A stretch of 26,928 nucleotides of DNA from CAYWKL01 sp964459095 (GCA_964459095.1 CAYWKL010000012.1:1-26928); one strand, 5' to 3'. Positions 6,927 through 13,007 are shown, counted from the stretch's first letter. Translations and numbers: made by a program. The notes: generated by a model not told the origin, from the letters alone.

Positions 6927-7199
6927 TTAATCCCAGCCAAGATCTTTTTTTGCCTGTTCCCAGGAAATTCCTTTCCCTTCTGCGATCTCTTTTTCTCCTT
7001 GACGAATTGCTTTCACGAGTCCTGGATCAGCTAAAATCTCATTTGTTTCTTTCCACGATTCATATTCATCAGCAGAGAGTAAAACTGCAGCAGGCTTTCC
7101 GTTTACTGTGATGATGTACTCATCCAGTTGCTTGTGAGCCTTTTTAACTAGAGTAGTAAGTTTTTCCCTGGCTTCTGTTATAGGTAGAGTTTTTATCAT
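6927..7199 (-). CDS. Phd/YefM-family antitoxin
   Basis: A 90-aa protein. ITEAREKLTTLVKKAHKQLDEYIITVNGKPAAVLLSADEYESW is a complete Phd/YefM DNA-binding domain. The acidic, helical C-terminus (LADPGLVKAIRQGEKEIAEGKGISWEQAKKDLGWD) is the segment that wraps the RelE-type toxin. As usual for type II modules the antitoxin is first and the toxin second. The start is the ATG at 7199, which lies six bases after a near-consensus -10 box. A 14-bp perfect palindrome between -35 and -10 is the likely operator for self-repression. Confidence 0.92.
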   Translation of the reverse strand: MIKTLPITEAREKLTTLVKKAHKQLDEYIITVNGKPAAVLLSADEYESWKETNEILADPGLVKAIRQGEKEIAEGKGISWEQAKKDLGWD

Positions 7200-7205
7200 A
7201 ACCTC

Positions 7206-7234
7206 ATATTACAGAATTCTGTACAGAGTGTCAA
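7206..7234 (-). promoter_or_regulatory. TA promoter with palindromic operator
   Basis: On the minus strand: TTGACA (7234-7229), 17-base spacer, TAATAT (7211-7206), then GAGGTT and the antitoxin ATG. The spacer contains the perfect 14-bp palindrome TACAGAATTCTGTA (7210-7223), next to an overlapping CTGTACAG (7219-7226), so ACAG/CTGT half-sites are repeated. The mRNA would begin at or within a few bases of the ATG. Confidence 0.85.
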
Positions 7235-7250
7235 GAATATTCTTTGTGAC

Positions 7251-7278
7251 TTGAAAAGTAGATTTTTGATCATATACT
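7251..7278 (+). promoter_or_regulatory. Promoter of the Nudix gene
   Basis: TTGAAA (7251-7256), 16-base spacer, TATACT (7273-7278), seven bases, then ATG at 7286. It lies back to back with the TA promoter at 7206-7234, with 16 bases between the two -35 boxes, so the TA repressor might also affect it. Confidence 0.7.
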
Positions 7279-7285
7279 AAAGATT

Positions 7286-7732
7286 ATGAAAAAGGGAGTT
7301 GATTATATTGGAGTATCGGTTGGAGCAATGATTTTTAATGATAAAGGTGAAATCTTTTTATCTAAAAGATCTCAAAAAACTAAAAATGAAAGAGGATGTT
7401 GGGAAGCTCCAGGAGGCAGTGTTGGTTTTGGAGAAAAGTTAGTTACTGCAATTAAAAGAGAAATGTTTGAGGAGTATGGAATAAAAATCGAAATTTTAGA
7501 ACAGATGCCAGCTGTAGATCACTTCATTCCTAAAGAAAAACAACATTGGGTTCCTACTTGTTTTATAGCTAAAATTAAATCAGGAAAGCCTAAAATAATG
7601 GAACCTGAAAAATGTGATGGGATAGGCTGGTTTTCTTTAAATAAACTACCCAAACCATTATCTATTGTGACTAAATTAGATTTGAAAATGTATAAAAAGA
7701 GAAAAAATCTAAATAAATTTCCTAAAGCCTGA
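7286..7732 (+). CDS. Nudix hydrolase
   Basis: A 148-aa protein with a complete Nudix box, GGSVGFGEKLVTAIKREMFEEYG (Gx5Ex7REUxEExGU), whose glutamates bind the catalytic metal. The N-terminal strand VGAMIFNDKGEIFLSKRS and the downstream DGIGWFSLNKLPKPLS match the MutT/Nudix fold. Family members cleave nucleoside diphosphates linked to another group, for instance oxidised dNTPs, sugar nucleotides or NADH. The DxxGWFxLxxLP ending resembles small MutT-like proteins, but the substrate cannot be assigned. It is monocistronic, between two TA modules, from a promoter predicting a leaderless mRNA. Confidence 0.9.
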   Translation: MKKGVDYIGVSVGAMIFNDKGEIFLSKRSQKTKNERGCWEAPGGSVGFGEKLVTAIKREMFEEYGIKIEILEQMPAVDHFIPKEKQHWVPTCFIAKIKSGKPKIMEPEKCDGIGWFSLNKLPKPLSIVTKLDLKMYKKRKNLNKFPKA

Positions 7733-7746
7733 GGCTACAAAGGGTA

Positions 7747-7775
7747 TTGACAAATAGTATGTTTTGTCATAAATT
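7747..7775 (+). promoter_or_regulatory. BrnTA-like promoter with inverted repeat
   Basis: TTGACA (7747-7752), 17 bases, TAAATT (7770-7775), six bases, then the GTG start at 7782. A perfect inverted repeat TGACAAA (7748-7754) / TTTGTCA (7763-7769) fills the -35 and spacer, as expected for an autoregulatory operator of a ribbon-helix-helix antitoxin. Confidence 0.75.
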
Positions 7776-7781
7776 AATTAA

Positions 7782-8057
7782 GTGAAATACTTCGATTGGG
7801 ATGAAGGAAAGAACAAAGTCTTAATCGAGATAAGAGGTATTTCATTTGAGGAGATAAAGGTGGTTGTAGAAACGGTAGGTGTGTTGGATGCATACGATCA
7901 TCCTAATCAAAAACGCTATCCCGGCCAGAAAATAATGGTTGTTGAGGTAGATAATTATGCATACTTAGTTCCTTATGTTAGAGATGAAGAGAAAGTTTTT
8001 TTAAAAACAATTATCCCTAGCAGAAAGGCGACTAAAAAATATTTAAGGAGAAAATAA
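7782..8057 (+). CDS. BrnT-like toxin
   Basis: A 91-aa protein starting at a GTG fixed by the promoter six bases upstream. FDWDEGKNKVLIEIRGISFEEI corresponds to the BrnT opening (F-x-WDxxKxxxNxxKHGxSFEEA). The middle KRYPGQKIMVVEVDNYAYLVPYV and the end LKTIIPSRKATKKY correspond to BrnT's last strands and its ISARKA-type tail. BrnT has a RelE-like fold and cuts RNA. The toxin comes before the antitoxin, as in brnTA systems. The match is moderate: the His of KHG is replaced, so this may be a neighbouring family rather than true BrnT. Confidence 0.7.
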   Translation: MKYFDWDEGKNKVLIEIRGISFEEIKVVVETVGVLDAYDHPNQKRYPGQKIMVVEVDNYAYLVPYVRDEEKVFLKTIIPSRKATKKYLRRK

Positions 8058-8059
8058 TT

Positions 8060-8317
8060 ATGAAATTATATCAATTAGATCCTGAAGAAGAAGAGATTTT
8101 AAAGGCATTTGAAGAAGGTAAGTTAGTTAGGGTCAAAAACTTTGCTAAAGAAAAAAAGATATTAGAAGAGGCTGCCAGAAATACCTTAAATAAAACCAGA
8201 AATATTAATTTGAGACTTTCTGAAAGAGATTTACAAAAATTAAAAGTCAAAGCTGCAAGATTAGGTATTCCTTATCAGACTCTAGCTTCTTCAATTCTGC
8301 ATCAAAACTCAAATTAA
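8060..8317 (+). CDS. CopG/BrnA-like ribbon-helix-helix antitoxin
   Basis: An 85-aa protein. The N-terminal half (LDPEEEEILKAFEEGKLVRVKNFAKEKKILEEAARNTLNK) is acidic and helical and probably binds the toxin. The C-terminal NINLRLSERDLQKLKVKAARLGIPYQTLASSILHQ is a ribbon-helix-helix DNA-binding domain with the GIPYQTLxxSILHQ helix typical of CopG/BrnA antitoxins. It follows the toxin by two bases. It should repress the promoter at 7747-7775 through the TGACAAA/TTTGTCA repeat. Its last nine bases overlap, tail to tail, the msrA gene. Confidence 0.85.
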   Translation: MKLYQLDPEEEEILKAFEEGKLVRVKNFAKEKKILEEAARNTLNKTRNINLRLSERDLQKLKVKAARLGIPYQTLASSILHQNSN

Positions 8318-8875
8318 TTTTTGATATTCTTCTTTTACTTCTGAATTAAATTTATCTAAAAGCTTTTGGATTTTAGGGTCAATAACTAGGGAGCAGTACA
8401 TAGAACCTTGATTATTTTCATAAAAGTTTTGATGATAATTCTCTGCTTTATAAAACTTTTTAAAAGGCACAATTTCTGTAACTATTTTGTTATTATATTC
8501 ACCAGACTTTTCTATTTTGTCCTTTACGCTTTCTGCCGTTTGTTTTTGATCCTTATTATGATAAAAAATAGCTGATCTATACTGGGTCCCTATATCTGCT
8601 CCTTGCCTATTTAGAGTGGTTGGGTCATGCAGAGCAAAAAATATTTCCAGAAGTTTTTCAAAAGAAATTATCTTAGGATCAAATTCTATTTGAACAGCCT
8701 CGACGTGGTTAGTTGATCCTGATCCAACATCCTCATAAGAAGGGTTATTCATATCCCCTCCAGAGTAGCCTGAGGTAACTTCATTAACTCCTTTTAATCT
8801 TTTAAAAATAGCCTCGCTGCACCAAAAACACCCTCCTGCTAAGGTTGCCTGCTTCGCAAGGCGAGCGTTTTCCAT
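8309..8875 (-). CDS. msrA: Peptide methionine sulfoxide reductase A
   Basis: A 188-aa enzyme that reduces methionine-S-sulfoxide in proteins. The active-site GGCFWC lies at residues 14-19 with the catalytic Cys16; GYSGGDMNNPSYEDVGSGSTNHVEAVQIEFDP and HDPTTLNRQGADIGTQYRSAIFY are the conserved substrate-binding blocks. Residues 3-9 (NARLAKQ) precede the usual ATLAGGCFWC start and look like an added peptide from a small repeat (see 8847-8868). The gene is monocistronic, minus strand, divergent from the riboflavin kinase, and overlaps the antitoxin tail by nine bases. An extended -10 box (TGCTAAAAT) six bases before the ATG suggests a leaderless mRNA. Repair of oxidised protein fits the thioredoxin reductase encoded at 18198. 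Confidence 0.95.
   Translation of the reverse strand: MENARLAKQATLAGGCFWCSEAIFKRLKGVNEVTSGYSGGDMNNPSYEDVGSGSTNHVEAVQIEFDPKIISFEKLLEIFFALHDPTTLNRQGADIGTQYRSAIFYHNKDQKQTAESVKDKIEKSGEYNNKIVTEIVPFKKFYKAENYHQNFYENNQGSMYCSLVIDPKIQKLLDKFNSEVKEEYQKLI
8847..8868 (-). repeat. Short palindromic insertion in msrA 5' end
   Basis: GCTTCGC (8851-8857) and GCGAGC (8861-8866) form a small imperfect inverted repeat coding for part of NARLAKQ. Similar GCTTCGC/GCGAGC elements occur in the repeat cluster at 9281-9395 and near 25803. The bases are much richer in G+C than the surroundings. Confidence 0.4.
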
Positions 8876-8881
8876 GGTTTC

Positions 8882-8890
8882 ATTTTAGCA
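8882..8890 (-). promoter_or_regulatory. Extended -10 of msrA
   Basis: On the minus strand TGCTAAAAT, six bases before the msrA ATG. No good -35 box is visible. Confidence 0.45.
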
Positions 8891-8918
8891 CTTAATTTTT
8901 GATAATATATCTAAACTT

Positions 8919-9326
8919 ATGAGAGCTAAATTTAAAGGAATAGTAATTGAGGGTAAAAAAAGAGGTAAAAATTTAGGCTTTCCTACAGCAAATATTTTAA
9001 TAGAGGAGAAAATAGATCAGGGAATCTACATTTCAATGGTGACTGTTGTGGGTCAAGATTACCCTGCAATAACTTTTATAGGACGAGCAGTTACTTTTAA
9101 TGAGAAGATTTTTCAAGCAGAAAGCTATATTCTGGATTTTAAGTTAGATTTATATGGCAAAGAAATTGAAGTGGAGATTTTAAAAAAAATCAGGGGAAAT
9201 ACTAAGTTTGATTCAGTAGAAAAATTAATAGAGAAAATGAAAGAAGATGAAAAAATAGCAAGAAAATATTTTGATACTTTGTCATCCCGGACCCGCTTCG
9301 CCGGAGCTTCAGCGAGGCGAGCTTGA
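8919..9326 (+). CDS. Stand-alone riboflavin kinase
   Basis: A 135-aa protein equivalent to the C-terminal flavokinase half of RibF; no FAD-synthetase half is present. GKKRGKNLGFPTANI (residues 12-26) is the ATP- and riboflavin-binding signature, followed by DQGIYISMVTV, QAESYILDFKLDLYGKEIEVEILKKIR and the C-terminal FDSVEKLIEKMKEDEKIARKYF helix. It should phosphorylate riboflavin to FMN. The last residues (SRTRFAGASARRA) and the stop codon come from an inserted palindromic repeat (9281-9395), so the native C-terminus probably ended near YFDTL. It is followed by riboflavin synthase and HPRT in the same orientation. Confidence 0.88.
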   Translation: MRAKFKGIVIEGKKRGKNLGFPTANILIEEKIDQGIYISMVTVVGQDYPAITFIGRAVTFNEKIFQAESYILDFKLDLYGKEIEVEILKKIRGNTKFDSVEKLIEKMKEDEKIARKYFDTLSSRTRFAGASARRA

Positions 9327-9395
9327 TCCGGGATCTACATAGATCCTGAAATAAATTCAGGATGACACTGGATTCCTGCTTTCGCAGGAATGACA
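9281..9395. repeat. Cluster of three palindromic dispersed repeats
   Basis: Three units in a row: GTCATCCCGGA...TGATCCGGGATCTA (from 9281), AGATCCTGAA...TTCAGGATGACA (about 9339-9366), and CTGGATTCCTGC...GCAGGAATGACA (about 9367-9395). Each is a hairpin of the GTCAT...ATGACA type that recurs in unrelated bacterial genomes. The first supplies the C-terminus and stop of the riboflavin kinase; the others fill the gap to riboflavin synthase. A related copy is at 13301-13350. Confidence 0.8.
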
Positions 9396-9425
9396 ACTAG
9401 GATGAGTGATAAAAAAAGGAGGAGA

Positions 9426-10037
9426 ATGTTTTCAGGAATAGTTGCAGGTTTAGAAAAAGCTAAAAAAATAAGAAAAGAAAATGGCCTGCCTGCCGGCAGG
9501 CAGAGAAATATGGTAGTGGAATTACCAATTCCTAAGGGGTGGAAGCTAAAAATAGGGGACTCTATAAATATTGATGGAATTTGCTCAACAGTTCAAGGCT
9601 TAGCTAAGGCTTCTTTTAATGTTTTTTATATGAGAGAAACTTTATCTAAAACTACATTGGGGAATTTGGATAAAGACCATCTTTTTAATCTGGAAAAATC
9701 TTTAACTTTAAATGATGTTTTAGGCGGGCATATGGTCTCTGGGCATGTTGATACTAGAGCACAAGTTATAAATATTAAAGATGAAGGGGATACAAAGACA
9801 ATAAAATTTAGAATTGATAATAGATTTACCAAATATATTATTTATAAAGGCTCAATTGCAGTAAATGGAGTAAGTTTAACTATTGTTGAAGTAGAAAAAG
9901 ATTTTTTTAGTGTTTCATTAATTCCTTATACACTTAAACACACAAATTTAAGTAAATTAAAAGTTTCTGATAAAGTAAATATAGAGGTAGATTTAATGGC
10001 AAAGTATATTGCAAAATTAATAAAATTATATAAATAG
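9426..10037 (+). CDS. ribE: Riboflavin synthase, alpha chain
   Basis: A 203-aa enzyme that dismutates two 6,7-dimethyl-8-ribityllumazine molecules to riboflavin. The protein is a tandem pair of lumazine-binding beta-barrels: MFSGIVAG...GDSINIDGICSTV...FYMRETLSKTTLG, then LTLNDVLGGHMVSGHVD...GSIAVNGVSLTIVE...LIPYTLKHTNL. MFSGIV is the canonical start, so I choose the ATG at 9426 over two in-frame ATGs upstream (9390, 9402). AGGAGG lies three bases before it, closer than usual. Residues 21-26 (LPAGRQ) are encoded by a G+C-rich 18-bp palindrome inserted in a loop. The locus holds no ribA, ribD or ribH. HPRT follows after 12 bases. Confidence 0.95.
   Translation: MFSGIVAGLEKAKKIRKENGLPAGRQRNMVVELPIPKGWKLKIGDSINIDGICSTVQGLAKASFNVFYMRETLSKTTLGNLDKDHLFNLEKSLTLNDVLGGHMVSGHVDTRAQVINIKDEGDTKTIKFRIDNRFTKYIIYKGSIAVNGVSLTIVEVEKDFFSVSLIPYTLKHTNLSKLKVSDKVNIEVDLMAKYIAKLIKLYK
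9486..9503. repeat. Perfect 18-bp palindrome inside riboflavin synthase gene
   Basis: CTGCCTGCCGGCAGGCAG is a perfect palindrome that encodes most of the in-frame peptide LPAGRQ. It is far richer in G+C than the gene around it. I recall the same TGCCTGCCGGCAGGCAG element and LPAGRQ peptide as frequent in CPR genomes. Confidence 0.8.
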
Positions 10038-10049
10038 CTAAAAAATTTT

Positions 10050-10586
10050 ATGGAAAATGGAAAAATCTTAATAAGCAAAGAAAAAATAGAAAAAAAAGTA
10101 AAAGAGTTAGCCAGCAATGTTTTTAGAGATTACCCAGAGGGAAATTTGGTTTTAATAGGCATACTTGATGGGGCATACGTTTTAATGGCTGATTTAACTA
10201 GGGAGCTTTTTAATTTAGGGCTTAAAAACTTTGAAGTGGCTTTTTTTGGAGTTACAAGTTATGGATCAGGTAGAGAGAGTTCTAAAAGGCCTGAGATAAC
10301 TAAAGACTTAAATATTAATATTGCGGGCAGAGATGTTTTAATAGTGGAAGACATTATTGATTCCGGCTTTAGCCTGGATTTTATAATTAAAACCTTAAAC
10401 TTAAGGAATCCTAAATCATTAAAAATCCTAAGCTTACTTTCTAAGCCTTCAAGAAGGGAAGCAGATATAAAAATAGATTATTTAGGCTTTGAGATAGAAA
10501 ATGTTTGGGTAGAAGGTTATGGAATGGACACTGATCACAAGGGCAGAGGGAATCCGGATATAATCAAGATAGCAGATAGCAGATAG
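10050..10586 (+). CDS. hpt: Hypoxanthine-guanine phosphoribosyltransferase
   Basis: A 178-aa type I phosphoribosyltransferase that converts hypoxanthine or guanine and PRPP to IMP or GMP. VLIVEDIIDSG (residues 96-106) is the PRPP-binding loop; LVLIGILDGAYVLMADL near residue 34 is the PPi loop region; VTSYGSGRESS is the flexible loop; FEIENVWVEGYGMDTDHKGRGNPDI is the C-terminal purine-binding part with the conserved V-x-GYGxD. Purine salvage fits a host-dependent or reduced metabolism. The end of the frame (ADSR) and its stop are embedded in a 7-bp tandem repeat, so the last residues may vary among strains. Confidence 0.92.
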   Translation: MENGKILISKEKIEKKVKELASNVFRDYPEGNLVLIGILDGAYVLMADLTRELFNLGLKNFEVAFFGVTSYGSGRESSKRPEITKDLNINIAGRDVLIVEDIIDSGFSLDFIIKTLNLRNPKSLKILSLLSKPSRREADIKIDYLGFEIENVWVEGYGMDTDHKGRGNPDIIKIADSR

Positions 10587-10604
10587 CAGATAGCAGATAG
10601 CAGA
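10567..10604. repeat. Five tandem copies of AGATAGC
   Basis: Five exact seven-base units followed by AGA, spanning the end of hpt and the whole convergent gap to the CYTH gene (stop at 10606). The unit contains TAG, which supplies the hpt stop. Copy-number change would alter the hpt C-terminus only slightly. Confidence 0.9.
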
Positions 10605-10605
10605 A

Positions 10606-11169
10606 TTATTCGATTTTATCGAAAGTATAAATTTTTAATTTTGGAACAGGGATTTTATAGCGTTTTTCTATTATAAATTTGCTGGATTCCATAACTACAT
10701 TTTTCCAATCTAGCTCCAGTAATTTTGCTACCTCTTTTAATTTTTTCTCAGATGGTCCTTCAAGTTCTACTAGAGGCGGAACTTTAGGGTAGAAATCTAT
10801 ATCAATAATCACATCGTTTAGCTTTAATTTGTGTCTTTTGCGCTCCTGTGTGCGGTATAAAACCAAGCCTATTGCTTGTAAAAATTTACTGGCAGTTTGT
10901 GCATTATCTATTTTAAATTCAAGCTCAATTGTGCCTGTGGCAGAATCTTTTGTAATATGTTTAAAAGCCATAAAGGTGTCTTTTCCTGCTTTTCTGATCC
11001 TGGCTTGTTTTTTTTCTTTATATTGCCAATTTAAATCTTGATCATAAAAAATTTGTTCTTGGAGCAGAGTCTCACCAAAATCTTCACCACCTAATTCTTT
11101 TATTTTTTGCATAATTTGCTTGGGATTTATTTCTAAAAAACGGACTTCAATTTCTATGTTTTTACCCAT
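10606..11169 (-). CDS. CYTH-domain protein (class IV adenylate cyclase / triphosphatase-like)
   Basis: A 187-aa protein of the triphosphate tunnel fold. IEIEVRFLEI opens it with the ExExK-type signature in an ExExR form; ARIRKAG, TIELEFKID, DIDFYPKVPPLVELEGPSEKKLKEVAKLL are the following strands with alternating Glu and Lys/Arg that line the tunnel. CYTH enzymes act on triphosphates (CyaB-type cAMP synthesis, thiamine triphosphatase, tripolyphosphatase); which one cannot be told. A longer frame exists upstream, but MGKNIEIEV is the right start: its ATG overlaps the cupin stop by eight bases (ATGGGTAA). It is the last gene of the minus-strand regulator-cupin-CYTH operon. Confidence 0.85.
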   Translation of the reverse strand: MGKNIEIEVRFLEINPKQIMQKIKELGGEDFGETLLQEQIFYDQDLNWQYKEKKQARIRKAGKDTFMAFKHITKDSATGTIELEFKIDNAQTASKFLQAIGLVLYRTQERKRHKLKLNDVIIDIDFYPKVPPLVELEGPSEKKLKEVAKLLELDWKNVVMESSKFIIEKRYKIPVPKLKIYTFDKIE

Positions 11170-11608
11170 TCCAGCCTCTATTAGGATCTTTTCTAATCTC
11201 TTCAGTCTCAGTACCTCTTGAATAATCATCTTCCAGCCTGTATGTATTGCCAATCTCAGGAGTAGATACCTCAAGCACATCGCAGTCCTCAACACCAACT
11301 AACCTGTGTTTTTGACCAACTTGAGTTGTGTATCCATGCCCTTTTTTCATATCGATCTCTTTAAATTCACTATTTGGATCTTCAATGACCATAGTTACCT
11401 TCCCCTTTAAAAGAAACCAGGATTCTTGTTTTTTATCATGAACCTGCAAAGATAGTCTTTTCCCTTTGTTAATGTGAAGAATTTTGCCCATGTAGGGGAG
11501 ATCAGAGGGTGTGAAATGAAGCTCATACCCCCATGGTTTTTCTATCTTTTTTACATAGGGATTTGTTTCAAAATTATCTTTGTTTATGTTTTTCAAAAAA
11601 TCATCCAT
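11162..11608 (-). CDS. Cupin protein, mannose-6-phosphate isomerase type II-like
   Basis: A 148-aa single cupin. KPWGYELHF at residues 24-32 and the motif-1 block RLSLQVHDKKQESWFLLKGKV (51-71, metal ligands His57 and Glu62) match the C-terminal isomerase domain of ManC/ManA type II proteins; HRLVGVEDCDVLEVSTPE is motif 2. It lacks the nucleotidyltransferase half of ManC. It may isomerise a sugar phosphate or merely bind a sugar or nucleotide ligand; in this context a sensor role is possible. Start and stop are both buried in eight-base overlaps with its neighbours (ATGGATGA with the regulator, ATGGGTAA with the CYTH gene), so translation of all three is strongly coupled. Confidence 0.82.
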   Translation of the reverse strand: MDDFLKNINKDNFETNPYVKKIEKPWGYELHFTPSDLPYMGKILHINKGKRLSLQVHDKKQESWFLLKGKVTMVIEDPNSEFKEIDMKKGHGYTTQVGQKHRLVGVEDCDVLEVSTPEIGNTYRLEDDYSRGTETEEIRKDPNRGWNG

Positions 11609-12899
11609 TGGAAATCATTTTGTAGCCGCGCGTTTTGACTGTAATAATCTCCAAATTTGACTCTTGCAACTTTAGTTTATTGCGAAGCCTTGCAACTAAT
11701 CTATCTATAGCCCAATCAGTTACACCTAAGCTATCCTCCTCTGGCCACACAGCTTCAATTATAGCCTCTCTCTCACAAACAACAGTCAAGTTAGTTTTTA
11801 AGAAATTAAACAATGTGTGTTCTTTTTTACTAAGCTCACCAGTCTTATCTCCGTTGCTTGTACTGTGTTTTCTTAAATAGTTTTCAAATAAAGGACTAAA
11901 AATTTTAAACTCTGAGTTTATTTTTGTAATAAATCCTGTATCAACTAAATATTTTGCATCCAAAAGATCTTTTTCACTTATTGCAGACTTTTTTTGGATC
12001 TTGATTAATACATTTTGTTCCCTGTCAGCTAAAGATTCCCAAAGCTCCTCAGATTGTAAATTTATTCTCTCATTTTTAACAAGCTCTTCTAAAAGGGAAG
12101 ATTTTAAAGTTATTTTTTCTGGATTTTCATGAAGATAAATGAGAACAAGCTGCAAGTATTGATTGTATCCATCAACGAGTCTTAGTATTTCATCTTCTTT
12201 CATCTTTGGAATTTTAAGTCTATAAGCATTTTTATAACTTTCATAATTTATTCTCATATCATCATCATTTGCAGGCAGAATAAAAAGATCGTTTGAGAAA
12301 GCAGATAGAGAAGCTCTAGTAAAAACTAAAGGAGAAAGCTGATCAAGGCTTCTTGAGCTTGTCATCACATATGAAAGCCTATCATTGGTGGCTTCTCTTA
12401 GCCCTTGAAGATTATCAAAGAACTCAGGTGTGGCAGCATCTTTCATTCGGTCAAATCTTATAAAAAAAAGAGTAGGGAGTATGTTTGAGTCAACTAATTT
12501 TATTAAAGCTTTTCTTACTCCCTCAATTGCCATAAATAAATTGTTTGACTGGATGCTATCAGAAAATAAATAACTAATGTATTTTTTTATATCTGAAGAT
12601 AAGTTTGAAGCCTCCACAACATCTGTAATTCTTTTTAGAGTAAGTATCCAAAAAGGAAAAATTTCTCTCTCAACGAGATTATTTAAATCAATAGGAATAA
12701 AAAGATGAATATTGCCGTCATTAATAAAAGTTTTATGGATATCTTTATGGCTTAAAAAATATCTTAAGAAACTACTTATACCAACCCTTCCCATGCCTAT
12801 TAAGACCACATTATGCCTATTTTTTAGGTGATTACCCAAAATTTTAGCCTCTTTTTCTCTGAATGTAAGAGGATAAGAGGCCTCAATTATCTGATTCAT
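11601..12899 (-). CDS. P-loop ATPase fused to C-terminal OmpR-type winged helix
   Basis: A 432-aa protein. Residues about 14-150 form an AAA/STAND-like NTPase start: GMGRVGISS (35-43) stands at the Walker A site but has Ile in place of the nucleotide-binding Lys, and TLFFIRFD (143-150) resembles Walker B. A helical middle follows. Residues 354-432 (GELSKKEHTLFNFLKT...VTDWAIDRLVARLRNKL...TVKTRGYKM) are a Trans_reg_C winged helix as in OmpR/PhoB and SARP regulators. It is probably a ligand- or nucleotide-responsive transcription factor. I choose the ATG at 12899; a TTG at 12908 would overlap the -10 box. The cupin and CYTH genes follow in overlap, suggesting a signalling operon that also controls itself. 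Confidence 0.78.
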   Translation of the reverse strand: MNQIIEASYPLTFREKEAKILGNHLKNRHNVVLIGMGRVGISSFLRYFLSHKDIHKTFINDGNIHLFIPIDLNNLVEREIFPFWILTLKRITDVVEASNLSSDIKKYISYLFSDSIQSNNLFMAIEGVRKALIKLVDSNILPTLFFIRFDRMKDAATPEFFDNLQGLREATNDRLSYVMTSSRSLDQLSPLVFTRASLSAFSNDLFILPANDDDMRINYESYKNAYRLKIPKMKEDEILRLVDGYNQYLQLVLIYLHENPEKITLKSSLLEELVKNERINLQSEELWESLADREQNVLIKIQKKSAISEKDLLDAKYLVDTGFITKINSEFKIFSPLFENYLRKHSTSNGDKTGELSKKEHTLFNFLKTNLTVVCEREAIIEAVWPEEDSLGVTDWAIDRLVARLRNKLKLQESNLEIITVKTRGYKMISNG

Positions 12900-12907
12900 T
12901 CTAGGCA

Positions 12908-12936
12908 ATTTTAATTAATTTGAGCAAACTTGACAA
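12908..12936 (-). promoter_or_regulatory. Promoter of regulator-cupin-CYTH operon
   Basis: On the minus strand TTGTCA (12936-12931), 17 bases, TAAAAT (12913-12908), eight bases, ATG at 12899. It predicts a near-leaderless mRNA and excludes the upstream TTG as a start. The -35 box is the same DNA as the -35 box of the divergent promoter at 12930-12958. Confidence 0.75.
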
Positions 12937-12958
12937 GTAAGAGCAGGAGGCATATGAT
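12930..12958 (+). promoter_or_regulatory. Divergent promoter toward the orphan at 13008
   Basis: TTGACA (12930-12935), 17 bases, TATGAT (12953-12958). Its -35 overlaps the -35 of the opposite promoter, so the two polymerases should exclude each other. The predicted transcript starts near 12965, right at the hairpin 12966-13002. Confidence 0.65.
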
Positions 12959-12989
12959 GAAGAAACCTGACTTTGTAAGGAAAAAGTAA
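12957..12989 (+). CDS. Possible 10-codon leader peptide
   Basis: AGGAGG (12945-12950) stands six bases before an ATG that opens MKKPDFVRKK and a TAA. Spacing and sequence of the ribosome site are ideal. However, the start lies inside the -10 box of the promoter at 12930-12958, so this peptide could only be made from a transcript that begins further upstream. It also overlaps the left arm of the 12966-13002 hairpin. I rate it as a possibility only. Confidence 0.25.
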   Translation: MKKPDFVRKK

Positions 12990-13002
12990 GAAAAAAGTCA
13001 GG
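12966..13002 (+). promoter_or_regulatory. Leader hairpin CCTGACTTT/AAAGTCAGG
   Basis: Perfect nine-base arms (12966-12974 and 12994-13002) separated by a 19-base purine-rich loop, ending five bases before the ATG at 13008. It lies in the predicted 5' leader and could control initiation at that ATG. There is no T-run after it, so it is not a classic terminator. Confidence 0.5.
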
Positions 13003-13007
13003 AAATT

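Noticed and set aside
9281..9395. CRISPR array
   Set aside because: The three hairpin units differ from one another and there are no regular unique spacers or cas genes.
10567..10604. Origin iterons or CRISPR-like repeats
   Set aside because: Seven-base units with no spacers, in a convergent gap overlapping a stop codon; no replication gene nearby.
12908..12908. TTG start nine bases upstream for the regulator
   Set aside because: It falls within the -10 box TAAAAT of a good promoter, so the mRNA would begin after it.
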